From: Acetobacteraceae bacterium
GTDB lineage: Bacteria; Pseudomonadota; Alphaproteobacteria; Acetobacterales; Acetobacteraceae
Length of the DNA: 64,000 nucleotides
Assembly: GCA_004843345.1 (NCBI GenBank)
Contig: CP039460.1
Coordinates: forward strand, 1,385,001-1,449,000
Direction of reading: 5' to 3'
Shown: positions 1-10,006 of the stretch, in pieces
How the letters are laid out: every line of letters starts with the position of its first letter
How positions within the stretch are numbered: the first letter of the stretch is position 1
Notes under the pieces: model-generated
Databases searched by the model: none
Told to the model about the DNA's origin: nothing
Seen by the model: only the letters and a program-made list of their open reading frames with translations
Position numbers and translations under genes: made by a program

Positions 1-772
<772 letters not shown>

Positions 773-861
773 AGCTTTGTATTCAATACAAACCAAACGC
801 ATCTCTTAATAACTTCTTCAATCTTACTTCTCTTCTATAACAATCCCTATCAGATGTGCCT

Positions 862-985
862 CAGCGGCGGGGGGTTATGGCGAGGGTCCCAAACCCGATC
901 CCATCCCGAACTCGATGGTTAAACCCCTCAGCGCCAATGATACTTCGTCTCAAGACGCGGAAAAGTAGGTCGCCCCCCGCTACTA
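862..985 (+). rRNA. 5S ribosomal RNA
   Basis: The central block reading CCCGATCCCATCCCGAACTC, followed by the segment CAGCGCCAATGATACTTCGTC and the 3' block GTAGGTCGC, is characteristic of alphaproteobacterial 5S rRNA. The terminal helix is formed by a GCGGGGGG-type arm near 866-873 and CCCCCCGC at 973-980. It is extended by a perfect 10-bp precursor stem, 852-861 with 986-995, so the mature ends are approximate. It lies directly behind 23S, and no tRNA gene follows it before the terminator. Confidence 0.93.
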
Positions 986-1002
986 AGGCACATCTCTTAA
1001 AA

Positions 1003-1050
1003 CAAACCCCCCACTCAATTAACGCAAGTGGGGGGTTTGCTTTGCAAAAA
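1003..1050 (+). terminator. rRNA operon terminator hairpin
   Basis: A perfect 13-bp inverted repeat (1003-1015 with 1027-1039, CAAACCCCCCACT and its complement) encloses an 11-nt loop just after 5S rRNA. The downstream T run is short and broken (CTTTGC), but the very strong GC stem and its position mark the end of the rRNA transcript. Confidence 0.8.
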
Positions 1051-1260
1051 AAGAATTAAGGGGGAGCTAGCACAAGTAGACCTTTAGTTCTTGTCTGCTC
1101 ACTCAAAGAGTTTGGAAGACTATTGGGAAAAGTAACAAGAAAAAGGAAGCTGGGATTTATTCAAGATTGAAAAAACAATCCCGTACCGCAATTAATCCTT
1201 CAGATAGAAGAGATTTTGCACAAATGAATGAACTTGTTTAGACTGTTCTCCTCTTTCCTT

Positions 1261-1533
1261 TTATAATTGACTCTTTATGCGATCTTCTTCTTTTCTGCAT
1301 AAATTGGCAATTGTATTTCCTCCAAATTTTTGGATTTCAGAGGCAATAACTTTTCAATATTTGTGATGATCGGGAAAATATTCTTTGTATTGCTTAGATT
1401 TAGTGAGTTCTTCAGTGAGGCGAGGTAATCCTAATACACCATTTTTATTTATAATGATTTCAACTAAATCATTTAATTTTTCGGACGGAAGTTCTTCGAG
1501 AAATTCTAAATCAATATCTCTTCTGTAATTCAT
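1261..1533 (-). pseudogene. Decayed N-terminal fragment of a DUF3944/UPF0174 (YaaW-like) protein
   Basis: An ATG at 1533-1531, preceded by a GGAG ribosome-binding site, opens a frame starting MNYRRDIDLEFLEELPSEK. This resembles the N-terminal DUF3944 domain of the UPF0174/YaaW family. The frame stops at TGA (1356-1354) directly after DHHKY, where relatives from memory have Tyr-Trp. The same frame then reads KVIASEIQKFGGNTIANL, again family-like, and ends at TAA (1263-1261). Full relatives exceed 200 residues, so the gene looks broken both by a nonsense change at the Trp codon and by loss of its 3' part. TGA is a normal stop elsewhere in the window (for example ureE), so recoding is unlikely. 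Family assignment is from memory. Confidence 0.6.
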
Positions 1534-1690
1534 AAATATCTCCGTTTTGAGCACATTTTGCTTGCATGAAATGCATGGGAGAATCATACTTGACCTCAAG
1601 CGATTTTTGTGCCCAGATTCAAGGGATAAAACGAGTTTTATTTAAAAAAATTTAATTTTTTTTAGAAAAAAAACGCTTAAAAATTCCCTT

Positions 1691-1719
1691 TTGAAAAGGG
1701 GACTTTGCTTTCCAATAAA
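1691..1719 (+). promoter_or_regulatory. Candidate sigma-70 promoter of the urease operon
   Basis: TTGAAA (1691-1696) and AATAAA (1714-1719) are separated by 17 nt and lie about 90 nt before ureA. The -35 matches consensus in five of six bases and the -10 in four. No sigma-54 (TGGC-N8-TTGC) signature was seen, so nitrogen control through RpoN is not supported here. The flanking region is very AT-rich, so chance matches are possible. Confidence 0.35.
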
Positions 1720-1809
1720 ATTGGGCATAGGCTGGTTCTCAATGCTGGATAAATCCCTATTATTCGTTTAAATAACAGCTCTGGATTTAAGAATTTTGGA
1801 ATTAAGACG

Positions 1810-2112
1810 ATGCAATTGACCCCTCGGGAAATTGAAAAATTGATGGTTTATACGCTGGCAGATGTTGCTCAAAAGCGTAAAGAAAAGGGGCTCAAGCTTA
1901 ACCATCCAGAAGCGGTCGCTATTATTACTGCAGCTGCGATGGAAGGGGCACGGGAAGGTAAAACTGTTGAGGAAGTGATGCATGTCGCTCGTAATGTTTT
2001 AACCCGAGAAGACGTGATGGATGGAATTCCTGATTTAATCTCTTATGTGCAGGTAGAGGCTATTTTTACTGATGGCAGCCGTCTTGTGACCATTCATGAC
2101 CCTATTCAATAG
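1810..2112 (+). CDS. ureA: Urease subunit gamma
   Basis: This is the 100-residue small structural subunit of nickel urease, which hydrolyses urea to ammonia and carbamate in the cytoplasm. The sequence has the typical UreA opening ([20 protein letters not shown]), the central [11 protein letters not shown] block and the ending SRLVTIHDP. Its length equals the usual length of separate gamma subunits. It is the first gene of an eight-gene same-strand run, with 50 nt to ureB. Separate ureA and ureB genes fit bacteria other than Helicobacter, where they are fused. Confidence 0.97.
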   Translation: MQLTPREIEKLMVYTLADVAQKRKEKGLKLNHPEAVAIITAAAMEGAREGKTVEEVMHVARNVLTREDVMDGIPDLISYVQVEAIFTDGSRLVTIHDPIQ

Positions 2113-2162
2113 AAGTTTTTATTCTGTTTTAAGCTTAATTCATTTTCAGGTTAGGAAAGATA

Positions 2163-2576
2163 ATGGACGAAGAGCAATCTGAAAAAGACGTTCCAATTGG
2201 CGGTTTTGTGTTTGCAGAAACACCAATTAGATTTAATGAAAAAAGGCGTCAAACGCTGATTACCGTTCGCAACACAGGCGATCGTCCGATACAGGTAGGT
2301 TCGCATTTTCATTTTTTTGAAGTGAATAAAGCGCTTCAGTTTGATCGTTTAGAGGCCTATGGCAAGCGTTTAAATATTACCTCCAGTACAGCTATTCGTT
2401 TTGAACCAGGGGATGAGGTAAAGGTTTCTTTAATTCCAATCGGTGGAAGAAAAACGATTTCAGGGTTTAATAATCTTGTAGATGCCTGGACTGGTGAGAA
2501 TAAAGCGGCTCTGAGAACAGAAGAAGCCATTAAATTGGGCTACAAAAATATGAATGAGCCACGGAAAAAAGCGTAG
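2163..2576 (+). CDS. ureB: Urease subunit beta
   Basis: This 137-residue urease beta subunit packs with UreA and UreC in the (alpha-beta-gamma)3 enzyme. The hallmark [15 protein letters not shown] segment is present near residues 40-54, as are the RLNI and AIRFEPGD segments. The start was chosen at ATG 2163 after a GGAAAG ribosome-binding site. It carries an N-terminal extension of roughly 20 residues compared with shorter UreB proteins, similar to the Yersinia/Brucella ure-2 type as I recall. ureC begins 13 nt after the stop. Confidence 0.97.
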   Translation: MDEEQSEKDVPIGGFVFAETPIRFNEKRRQTLITVRNTGDRPIQVGSHFHFFEVNKALQFDRLEAYGKRLNITSSTAIRFEPGDEVKVSLIPIGGRKTISGFNNLVDAWTGENKAALRTEEAIKLGYKNMNEPRKKA

Positions 2577-2589
2577 AAGGAATTAAGAC

Positions 2590-4305
2590 GTGCCGACAAT
2601 TTCCCGCAAAGAATATGTTGAATTATTTGGGCCGACTGTTGGCGATAAAATACGCCTAGGAGATACTCAGCTTTTTGTCGAGATTGAAAAAGATTTGCGT
2701 GGTTATGGGGAAGAGTCTGTTTATGGTGGTGGCAAGTCTCTTCGTGGCGGTATGGGCGCAAATAATCATCTAACCAGTGATAAAGTCTTAGATCTAGTGA
2801 TTACCAACGTTACGATTTTGGATGCAAAACAGGGTGTGATTAAAGCCGATGTTGGTATTAAAAATGGTTATATTGCTTCGATTGGAAAATGCGGTAATCC
2901 CGATACAATGGATGCAACGACTCTTGGAATGATTGTCGGTGTTGCCACAGATGTGATTGCAGGGGAACATCTTATTTTGACCGCTGGTGGCATTGATTCC
3001 CATATTCATTTTATTGCGCCACAGCAGATTGAGCACGCACTTTCTAATGGCATTACAACTTTTTTTGGGGGCGGTGTTGGACCGACAGATGGGTCTAACG
3101 GCACAACTGTTACCGCAGGCCCTTGGCATATCCATCGAATGTTGCGTGCTTTTGAAGGATTGCCAATTAATGTTGGGTTTTTGGGAAAAGGGCATGCAGC
3201 GCATTTTGCACCTTTACGGGAGCAAATTGAGGCAGGGGCAGCAGGTTTGAAAGTCCATGAGGACTGGGGGGCTTCTGCTTCTTCTTTGCGTCATGCTTTA
3301 CGCGTTGCAGATGAAATGGATGTTCAGGTCGCTGTTCATACGGATAGTTTGAATGAAGGCGGATATGTGGAGAACACGATTGAAGCTTTTGAAGGTCGAA
3401 CCATTCATACTTTCCATACAGAAGGCGCAGGCGGTGGCCATGCCCCAGATATTATTAAAGTGGCAGGATTGATGAATGTTTTGCCAAGTTCGACAAATCC
3501 GACTTTGCCGTTTGGCATAAACAGTCAGGCAGAATTATTCGATATGATTATGGTTTGCCATCATCTTAGTCCAAAAGTGCCTGCAGATGTGGCTTTTTCA
3601 GAAAGCCGTGTGCGTCCAGAAACAATGGCTGCCGAAAGTGTGTTGCACGATATGGGTGTGATTTCGATGATTTCGAGTGATTCACAGGCGATGGGACGGG
3701 TAGGAGAGAATTGGCTTCGCTTGGTGCAAACGGCGCACGCCATGAAAATGGTGCGTGGTAAATTGCCTGAAGATGCCCCTGGAAATGATAATTTTCGTGT
3801 TTTGCGTTATATCGCTAAAATCACGATTAACCCAGCGATTACGCAAGGGATTAGCCATGTTCTTGGCTCTGTTGAGGTTGGGAAAATGGCAGATTTGGTG
3901 CTATGGGATCCTCGTTTTTTCGGGGCTAAGCCAAAAATGGTGATTAAAGGCGGTGTGATTAACTGGGCAGTGATGGGGGATCCAAATGCTTCTTTGCCAA
4001 CGCCAGAGCCGACTTTTTATCGTCCAATGTATGGTGCTATGGGGAAGACAGCACTGGATACTTGTGTAACTTTTGTATCTGAAGCGGCTCAACAAAATGA
4101 TATTAAAGAAAAGCTTGGTTTAGAGCGTCAGGTCATGGCAGTGCATAATTGCCGTGCCATTTTAAAGGAAGATATGGTGTTAAACGCTGAAACACCTGAA
4201 ATTGATGTTGATCCTGAAACGTTTGCGGTCACGGTAGATGGCGAACATACAACCATGGAACCTGTTCACACTGTGGCATTGAATCAGCGTTACTTTTTTG
4301 GTTAA
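2590..4305 (+). CDS. ureC: Urease subunit alpha (catalytic)
   Basis: This is the 571-residue catalytic subunit. The whole bi-nickel site is visible: His138 and His140 (SHIH), the carbamylated Lys221 ([10 protein letters not shown]), His250 (AVHTD), His276 ([13 protein letters not shown]) and Asp364 (SSDSQAMGR). The mobile-flap Cys323-His324 (MVCHH) is also present. It ends in RYFFG like other alpha subunits. The start codon is GTG, with the upstream GAAGGAATTAAGAC region as ribosome-binding site. There is no truncation or missing ligand, so the enzyme should be functional if nickel is delivered by the accessory proteins encoded next. From memory it is closest to the Yersinia and Brucella ure-2 lineage. 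Confidence 0.98.
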   Translation: MPTISRKEYVELFGPTVGDKIRLGDTQLFVEIEKDLRGYGEESVYGGGKSLRGGMGANNHLTSDKVLDLVITNVTILDAKQGVIKADVGIKNGYIASIGKCGNPDTMDATTLGMIVGVATDVIAGEHLILTAGGIDSHIHFIAPQQIEHALSNGITTFFGGGVGPTDGSNGTTVTAGPWHIHRMLRAFEGLPINVGFLGKGHAAHFAPLREQIEAGAAGLKVHEDWGASASSLRHALRVADEMDVQVAVHTDSLNEGGYVENTIEAFEGRTIHTFHTEGAGGGHAPDIIKVAGLMNVLPSSTNPTLPFGINSQAELFDMIMVCHHLSPKVPADVAFSESRVRPETMAAESVLHDMGVISMISSDSQAMGRVGENWLRLVQTAHAMKMVRGKLPEDAPGNDNFRVLRYIAKITINPAITQGISHVLGSVEVGKMADLVLWDPRFFGAKPKMVIKGGVINWAVMGDPNASLPTPEPTFYRPMYGAMGKTALDTCVTFVSEAAQQNDIKEKLGLERQVMAVHNCRAILKEDMVLNAETPEIDVDPETFAVTVDGEHTTMEPVHTVALNQRYFFG

Positions 4306-4323
4306 GCGTTTTGATTTTTAGCC

Positions 4324-4908
4324 ATGATTGTCATTACAAAAATTCTCGGAAATCTTAACGATGAGAAAGATTGGCGCTCCCAATTAGAAGGCGCAGAGAT
4401 TGATCTTTTTGAGTTAACAGAATGGGAAACGCAAAAAAGTCGTTTTCGTAAGACGACTTCTAAAGGGCAGGATTTAGGTATTTTTCTTGATCGAAATCAA
4501 TTGCTTAAAGAAGGGGATATTCTGCTTTGGGATGAGACGCAGAAACGGGCTCTTATCGTTAAAGTGCATTTGCGAGAAGTTCTAGTGCTTCAAGCTGGCA
4601 TTTTTTTAGACGAAACATCGGAATCTCTTTTAAAAATCAGTTTTGAACTGGGGAATTTGTTCGGTAATTTACACTGGAAATCTTTGGTGAAGGGGGCGCA
4701 AATTTTTATTCCCTTAAGCGTTAGCAGGCGGATCATGGAAAATATTGTGAAGACGCATGTGCCAGATTTGCCTTATCAATTTTTGACAGGAGAGCAGGTC
4801 GTAAGCAAGCTGAGTGCTGCGGAAGTCCGCTTATTATTTGGCGGAGCAGATACTCCAAATGTGCATGTCAGCCTTAATCCTGATTTCCAAATTCAGCGAT
4901 GCCAGTGA
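4324..4908 (+). CDS. ureE: Urease accessory protein UreE (nickel metallochaperone)
   Basis: This 194-residue protein is expected to carry nickel to the UreG/UreF/UreD activation complex. The N-terminal beta domain ends in an LFELTEWETQKSRFRKTTSKG-like region. The C-terminal metal-binding domain holds the GNLHW motif near residue 117, equivalent to the conserved dimer-interface His. There is no His-rich tail, so nickel storage at the C terminus is not expected. It is longer than the classic 155-160-residue forms, mainly through a C-terminal extension ending QIQRCQ. It overlaps ureF by 10 nt. Confidence 0.9.
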   Translation: MIVITKILGNLNDEKDWRSQLEGAEIDLFELTEWETQKSRFRKTTSKGQDLGIFLDRNQLLKEGDILLWDETQKRALIVKVHLREVLVLQAGIFLDETSESLLKISFELGNLFGNLHWKSLVKGAQIFIPLSVSRRIMENIVKTHVPDLPYQFLTGEQVVSKLSAAEVRLLFGGADTPNVHVSLNPDFQIQRCQ

Positions 4909-5612
4909 GCGGTTTCAGTAAAATGTCTGAATTAGGATTAATTCAACTTTTTCAGTTTTCAGATTCTGTTTTGCCTGTTGGGGGTTTTGCATTTTCCAAT
5001 GGTTTAGAAAGTGCCGTTCAGACTGGGATTGTGCATAATGCTGATACCCTGAAGGCCTTTACACGGGATGCGCTTTATCAGGCCGCAACGGGCGACGCAA
5101 GAGCCATTGTTGCAACATGCCAAGCTTTGCAGACAGAGGATTATTCTTCGCTTGTGATTGAAAATGATAGAGCGCTTTATCATCAGAGATTGAATGAAGA
5201 AGGCCGTTTAATGCTTGTTCGAATGGGCAAGAAATTGGCAGAAATGTCTTTTGCGGTGACAGAAAAACCGCTTATTGGGTGGTGGCTGGAAAAAATTAAA
5301 TCTGGAGAGGCTATCGGTACGTATCCTATTACGCAGTCTATCGTCATGAGCTCTCTGGGGGCTGCTCCCCGTGAGGTGCTTGTCGCGCATTTTTATGGGG
5401 TTGCTATGACGATTTTGAGCGCTGCGCTGCGTCTTATGCGGATTACCCATATTGAAATTCAAAAAATTTTATTTCAATTAAATCAGGAAATTCTGTCTTT
5501 TTGTGAAGAGGCTGAAAAAGGAGGGGTGGAACAAATGGCCTCCTATGCGCCTGTAAAGGAGATTTTAGCTTCTTTGCATGTAAAAGCCTTCACACGTTTA
5601 TTTAGTAACTAA
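4899..5612 (+). CDS. ureF: Urease accessory protein UreF
   Basis: This 237-residue all-helical protein acts in the UreD-UreF-UreG complex that activates apo-urease. The family opening [21 protein letters not shown] is present near residues 14-34, with the usual run of alanine-rich helices to the C terminus. The ATG at 4899 overlaps the end of ureE, and a second ATG at 4923 (MSELGL) is an equally possible start. ureG follows after 23 nt behind an AAAGAGGGAAG ribosome-binding site. Confidence 0.93.
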   Translation: MPVSGFSKMSELGLIQLFQFSDSVLPVGGFAFSNGLESAVQTGIVHNADTLKAFTRDALYQAATGDARAIVATCQALQTEDYSSLVIENDRALYHQRLNEEGRLMLVRMGKKLAEMSFAVTEKPLIGWWLEKIKSGEAIGTYPITQSIVMSSLGAAPREVLVAHFYGVAMTILSAALRLMRITHIEIQKILFQLNQEILSFCEEAEKGGVEQMASYAPVKEILASLHVKAFTRLFSN

Positions 5613-5635
5613 GGAATCAAAGAGGGAAGCCCAAG

Positions 5636-6271
5636 ATGAAAAAAATAACCCGTATCGGGATTGGAGGACCTGTTGGTTCTGGTAAGACGGCGATTATTGA
5701 GGTGATTACACCTCGGTTAATAGCGTTAGGGGTTAAGCCTTTGATTATTACGAATGATATTGTGACGGTTGAGGATGCTAAGCAGGTAAAGCGGACGTTA
5801 AGGGGCATTCTTGATGAGGAAAAAATTCTTGGCGTGGAAACAGGCGCTTGTCCTCATACGGCGGTGCGTGAAGACCCAAGTATGAATTTGGCCGCTGTGG
5901 AGGAGATGGAAACACGTTTTCCAGAAAGTGATATTGTGATGATTGAAAGTGGCGGAGATAATTTAACACTCACTTTTAGCCCAGCTTTGGCGGATTTCAG
6001 CCTTTATGTGATTGATGTGGCAGAGGGGGAGAAAATACCCCGCAAAAATGGTCCAGGACTAGTGCAGGCTGATATTTTAGTTATCAATAAAATAGATTTA
6101 GCGCCTTACGTTGGGGCCAGCCTTGAAGTGATGGAGCAGGATACTAAAAAAGTTCGAGGAGAACGTCCTTATATTCTAACAAATTGTAAGACAGGAGAAG
6201 GAATTGATGCGCTTGTTTCTATGATTATGCGAGATTTTCTTTTTACCCATCCTGCTTCGGCGATAGCATGA
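5636..6271 (+). CDS. ureG: Urease accessory GTPase UreG
   Basis: This 211-residue SIMIBI-class GTPase powers nickel insertion into urease. Visible motifs are the P-loop GGPVGSGKT (residues 9-17), the Cys-Pro-His nickel site within [11 protein letters not shown], the ESGGDNL segment and the guanine-specificity motif NKID. Length and motif order match the family. The end overlaps ureD by 4 nt (ATGA type), which implies coupled translation. Confidence 0.97.
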   Translation: MKKITRIGIGGPVGSGKTAIIEVITPRLIALGVKPLIITNDIVTVEDAKQVKRTLRGILDEEKILGVETGACPHTAVREDPSMNLAAVEEMETRFPESDIVMIESGGDNLTLTFSPALADFSLYVIDVAEGEKIPRKNGPGLVQADILVINKIDLAPYVGASLEVMEQDTKKVRGERPYILTNCKTGEGIDALVSMIMRDFLFTHPASAIA

Positions 6272-7212
6272 AAGAGATTGAAGATAGTTTTGAGCAGCTT
6301 TGCAGATTAGGGACGGAAGCGCCTGAATTAGCTTCTTATCAAGATGAACCGCCGCAAATGCCGACAGGGACTGTCGGTAAAAAGGGATATTTGCGTTTGG
6401 GGTTTGCGGTTAGTGGCGGTCGAAGTGTTTTGCGTGATATGGATCGGCGCGTGCCTTTTCTTGTTCAAAGGGCTCTTTATTGGGATGAAGCTCTGCCGCA
6501 AATGCCCTGTATTTTTGTGATTTCAACCGCAGGATGTATTTTGCAGGGCGATAGGCTGGTGATGGAGATTCATGTTGCTAAAGAGGCTCGTGGGCATGTG
6601 ACAACACAATCCGCCACTAAAATTCACAGCATGCGCCATAATTATGCGGCTCAATTACAGAAAATTGTATTGGAAGAGGGGAGCTATTTGGAAATGATGC
6701 CAGATTCTACGATTCCCCATTCAGACTCTCGTTTTATCAATGAAACACAGATTACCCTGCATTCGACGGCAACCTTGCTTTATTCAGAGATTCTCATGTC
6801 AGGGCGTAAATATCATCCAGAGGATTCTGGTTTTCGTTTTGAGGTTTATACCTCACAAGTAAAGGCAAAAACCCCAGAAGGGAGGATTTTGTTTTCAGAG
6901 CGCTACGTCTTAGAGCCCAAGAAATATTCTTTAAAAACAGTTGGTATTATGGGGATTTTTGACGTTTTCGGAAATGTCGTTTTATTAACCCCTCTTAAAT
7001 TTCATCAGGCAATTATGGATCGCCTTCAACCGCTTTATGATGAGAAAAAAGGCATTGCATACGGGGTAAGTCGATTGCCAAATGAGTCGGGTTTAATTTT
7101 TAAAGCTTTAGGAAAAGAAGCGCATCAAGTTAAAGAAGCTATTCAGAATTTTTGGCGCATTGCACGAGAGGAAATTCTAGGAGTGAGCTTAACAAAACCG
7201 CTTTGGCGTTAG
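6268..7212 (+). CDS. ureD: Urease accessory protein UreD (UreH)
   Basis: This 314-residue scaffold protein binds apo-urease and channels nickel from UreG. Family features include the GDRLVMEI segment, the block around [18 protein letters not shown] and the [18 protein letters not shown] region. It is the last gene of the enzyme set. In many alphaproteobacteria ureD comes first, so the order ureABCEFGD followed by a urea transporter resembles, from memory, the Yersinia cluster and the Brucella ure-2 cluster. No nickel transporter genes follow. Confidence 0.93.
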   Translation: MKEIEDSFEQLCRLGTEAPELASYQDEPPQMPTGTVGKKGYLRLGFAVSGGRSVLRDMDRRVPFLVQRALYWDEALPQMPCIFVISTAGCILQGDRLVMEIHVAKEARGHVTTQSATKIHSMRHNYAAQLQKIVLEEGSYLEMMPDSTIPHSDSRFINETQITLHSTATLLYSEILMSGRKYHPEDSGFRFEVYTSQVKAKTPEGRILFSERYVLEPKKYSLKTVGIMGIFDVFGNVVLLTPLKFHQAIMDRLQPLYDEKKGIAYGVSRLPNESGLIFKALGKEAHQVKEAIQNFWRIAREEILGVSLTKPLWR

Positions 7213-7230
7213 GAGAAGAAAGGCGTTGGT

Positions 7231-8192
7231 ATGAAAATACGGTTCGGCCTTTTATGGCATTTTTACTGTAAAAATTACCGTGTTGTGTACGCTTTAGATA
7301 TTCTCTTGAAGGGGTATTCTCAGGTTATGTTTCAAAGCAATTCCTTGACGGGATTGTTCTTTTTTATAGGAATTTTTTGGAGTGGCTGTGTTTCTGGAGT
7401 GCCTCAAATTGCGCTAGGTAGTTTGCTGGGCACTTTTATTGCAACATTATGCGCTTACTGTTTTACGCAGGATAAATTAGGTTTAAGGCTGGGGCTGTAT
7501 GGCTATAATGGCTGTTTGGTCGGGATTGCGCTGCCTACTTTTTTAGTGATCTCTCCGATGCTGTGGGCTTGGATTATTTTTGGAAGCGCACTATCCACTT
7601 TTTTGATTTTTATGATGCGGAGTCTGGGCATAAAACAAGTGGCTATTTTAACAGCGCCCTTTGTCTTTAGCAGTTGGATAGGCATTGTATTTAGCCATTT
7701 TTTAGGACATTGCTCCTATTTATCTGCACCAACATCATCAGCAGATCATAATGTCTTTTTATATTCTTCAGAGGCTATTTTTCAAAGTATTTCTGAAGTA
7801 TTTCTGAAGTGTTTCTCTGTCATAATAGGGTTAGCGGTGCGCTTATGCTTTTAGGATTGGCTGTAGCCTCTCTTAGAAGCAGTTTTATTGCTTTTTCATC
7901 AGCCTCTCTCGCTATTTTGATCGCCTATTGGCAGGGAGATAATCCGCACGAAATTGCAGAAGGCTTATATGCTTTCAGTGCAGTTTTAACAGGATTGGCA
8001 CTGGGAGAAATTCTTTATCCAGTGGGCTGGCGTCATTTTCTTTATCCTTTTTTGGGTGTTGTTTTGACTGTTTTATGCCAGAAACTTTTCAATCAGTGGT
8101 TGGGAAGAGTAGATTTACCAGCACTCACTTTCCCCTTTGTCTGTGTTTGCTGGTTCTTTTTGATAATCTTGCCTAAAGGGGAAGTTTTTTAG
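7231..8192 (+). pseudogene. Urea transporter (UT family), disrupted by an 11-bp tandem duplication
   Basis: The upstream frame (7231-7854) has the UT-family pattern: LTGLFFFIGIFW, then GLYGYNGCLVGIALPTF and VAILTAPFVFSSWIG. The second half, another GLY.F.AVLTGLALGEI and LPALTFPFVCVCWFF, lies in a different frame (7809-8192). Between them an exact 11-bp repeat (7788-7798 and 7799-7809) shifts the frame by two. Removing one copy gives a continuous protein of about 316 residues reading ISEVFLCHNRVSGALMLLGL across the join, the normal length and topology for the family. As written, translation ends at 7854 with about 207 residues and half the internal repeat missing. The gene is 18 nt behind ureD, so its job would be urea uptake for the urease. 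Confidence 0.85.
7788..7809 (+). repeat. Perfect 11-bp tandem duplication inside the urea transporter gene
   Basis: TATTTCTGAAG occurs twice in direct contact (7788-7798, 7799-7809), followed by the similar TGTTTCTCTG. The unit length is not a multiple of three, so gain or loss of one unit switches the transporter between broken and intact. That is what replication slippage produces. Confidence 0.95.
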
Positions 8193-8230
8193 GGGAAACT
8201 GGAAAAATATAAAAATCTCTCTTTTTCCGC

Positions 8231-8259
8231 TAGACTTTTCTCAAAGAGGTCTTTATACA
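8231..8259 (+). promoter_or_regulatory. Candidate promoter of the tRNA-fMet gene
   Basis: TAGACT (8231-8236) and TATACA (8254-8259) are separated by exactly 17 nt. The predicted start, about 8266, lies some 25 nt before the mature tRNA. Confidence 0.45.
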
Positions 8260-8289
8260 ATGGATACACGCTATTTATTAGCTTTCTGT

Positions 8290-8366
<77 letters not shown>

Positions 8367-8372
8367 AAAATA

Positions 8373-8402
8373 AACCCCTGCTATTTTGGCAGGGGTTTTT
8401 TG
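8373..8402 (+). terminator. Rho-independent terminator of tRNA-fMet
   Basis: The stem AACCCCTGC (8373-8381) with GCAGGGGTT (8389-8397) has a 7-nt loop and is followed by a T run. It starts 7 nt after the tRNA. Confidence 0.9.
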
Positions 8403-8429
8403 TTGAAAAATTAATAGCAAGCCCTTCTT

Positions 8430-9077
8430 TTAGAGAAGGCCTTTTAGTGGTGCATAGAGCAATAATCCGCCGAGGATAATAAAGAGTGTTCCCGCGATAA
8501 TATCAATAATATTGCGTTTATCATTGAACCATTGCGCCATAAAAGGGGCACTTAGGCAATAAGCAAGCGTTCCCATCCACCCAACTTGTATAACAAACAT
8601 AATGCCTGTTGCTGCGAGCCCCATCCAAAGTGGGGCATGTGCCGGGAAAAGGGTTGCGAAGAGCGAAGTCGTAAAAACCAGAACGTCAGGATTGGAGATG
8701 CAGCAGAAAAAGCCCTTTAAAAAGGAGTGCCGGAATGTTTCTGGACCTGCTGTTTCATTTTGTTCTGTGGGGGCGTGCAATTCGGAGTTGCGTTTGCGGA
8801 TAAGATCAATCCCAACCCAAACAAGAAAAAGGCCACCTGCAATTTTAGCAAAAGTTTCAAGGCTAGGTTGCCATTCAAAGAGTGCATGAAGGCCTAAAAA
8901 TCCTCCTAATCCCCAGAGAATAGCGGCAATCCCAATTCCCAGTGTCGTAAAAAGTCCAGCAGAACGTCCATGCAGAGCAGCAGTGCGTGTCACAAGGACA
9001 AAATTAAGACCTGGAACAAGAACTGTTATGAGCCAAGCAATCGTAAACGGCCATAGAGGGGCAAGGGAATGTAGCAT
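8430..9077 (-). CDS. LysE/RhtB-family amino acid exporter
   Basis: This 215-residue integral membrane protein of the LysE/RhtB superfamily exports amino acids or related small molecules. The N-terminal signature LITVLVPGLNFVLVTRTAALHGRSAGL corresponds to the conserved PGP.. and helix-2 region. About six hydrophobic segments follow, with a polar loop of some 25 residues (IRKRNSELHAPTEQNE) in the middle. Substrate cannot be told from sequence. No good ribosome-binding site precedes the ATG at 9077. It may be cotranscribed with the upstream unknown gene, whose stop lies 15 nt before it. Confidence 0.85.
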   Translation of the reverse strand: MLHSLAPLWPFTIAWLITVLVPGLNFVLVTRTAALHGRSAGLFTTLGIGIAAILWGLGGFLGLHALFEWQPSLETFAKIAGGLFLVWVGIDLIRKRNSELHAPTEQNETAGPETFRHSFLKGFFCCISNPDVLVFTTSLFATLFPAHAPLWMGLAATGIMFVIQVGWMGTLAYCLSAPFMAQWFNDKRNIIDIIAGTLFIILGGLLLYAPLKGLL

Positions 9078-9092
9078 ATAGGAGTGTCTGCT

Positions 9093-9839
9093 TTAGGCGT
9101 TAGGTTCGGAATTTAGAGAAATAAAAGCGTTTCGTTTCAGTTTACTACTAATATCAAATGGCAGAAGAACTTGCTTTTCAGCGGTTTGTGTTGACGAGAA
9201 AAATTTGATTTCAAGCTGTTCTGTTGAAAATTCGATGAGAATGGCACTGATATTTGCCTGGGCAAATTTCTCTAAAAGCTTCCCAAGGGAAGACGAAAAT
9301 TTCTTTGGGTATTCTTGATTATAAATTGGTTGGAAATATCCGATTAAGGCGGCTTCTAACATATCATTTTTACGTCGGAGAGGTACTTGAAGACGTTGGA
9401 TTTTTTCAATTTTTTTGCGGATTAAAGGGTCCTTTTCTAAATCCTCATCTGCAATACCTTCTGCGGGCAATAGATAGGGCTCGTGCGAGAAGGGAAGCAT
9501 TAGAATAGAGAAAATACCCTGAGGCCAGTTTTCTTTCGCTCTTTCAATAATTTCAATGAGTTGAGGATCACTTAAGAGACGTTTGAAAATGTCGCCTTCT
9601 CCATTTGCACCAAAACATTCGCAGATATAGAGAATCTCTTCTTGATTGGGATCAGTTTCGGACGATTTACAAAGCGCAAAGAGATGCGCTTCCTTTAAGG
9701 TTGTTTTTTCTATGTCGCTTAGAACTTCATTTTTCTGTGCTACCAGCTTGAGCTCTTCCAATGGTAACAGAAGAGGATTTTCTGCAATATATTGGGCGCA
9801 GAAAGTGATGGGGTTCTGTGTAGAAGAGAGGTTATTCAT
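9093..9839 (-). CDS. Hypothetical protein, 248 residues
   Basis: I do not recognise this protein. It has no signal peptide or membrane segment and looks cytoplasmic and mainly helical. It is acidic in the middle (EGIADEDLEKDPLIRKK) and contains a Cys pair in YICECFG near residue 70. The C-terminal part (ANISAILIEFSTEQLEIKFF) looks like alternating beta strands. It is transcribed toward the LysE-type exporter with a 15-nt gap. Its 5' end faces the OprB porin divergently, so both share the 9840-10006 regulatory region. Confidence 0.7.
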   Translation of the reverse strand: MNNLSSTQNPITFCAQYIAENPLLLPLEELKLVAQKNEVLSDIEKTTLKEAHLFALCKSSETDPNQEEILYICECFGANGEGDIFKRLLSDPQLIEIIERAKENWPQGIFSILMLPFSHEPYLLPAEGIADEDLEKDPLIRKKIEKIQRLQVPLRRKNDMLEAALIGYFQPIYNQEYPKKFSSSLGKLLEKFAQANISAILIEFSTEQLEIKFFSSTQTAEKQVLLPFDISSKLKRNAFISLNSEPNA

Positions 9840-9924
9840 TCGAAAGCTTCACAGTGTTATGCCAAAGGGTAATTTCTTGAATTTAGATTTAGTCTATTTT
9901 TTGTTTTTCGTCTTGAGAAAAATC

Positions 9925-9951
9925 TTGTTTTGCTAATTGAAAGGGTATAAT
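9925..9951 (+). promoter_or_regulatory. Candidate promoter of the OprB porin gene
   Basis: A perfect -10 hexamer TATAAT (9946-9951) is preceded by TTGTTT (9925-9930) with a slightly short 15-nt spacer. Transcription would start near 9958, leaving a leader of about 50 nt before the proposed GTG start. Confidence 0.45.
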
Positions 9952-10006
9952 GCCATCTCAGCGATAGAAATTGTTTTTTAGTCCTTTGGTGTATTGGAAG
10001 CCCAGA

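Noticed and set aside
1098-1241. Short plus-strand frame ending in a Lys/Arg-rich segment before TAG at 1239-1241
   Set aside because: No start codon with a ribosome-binding site and no recognisable family; could be a remnant but cannot be supported.
1354-1356. TGA read as tryptophan or selenocysteine
   Set aside because: Many genes in the window end in TGA (for example ureE) and Trp is coded by TGG throughout, so recoding is not needed; a nonsense mutation is simpler.
1600-1809. Sigma-54 promoter for urease
   Set aside because: No TGGC/TTGC pair at the required spacing was found.
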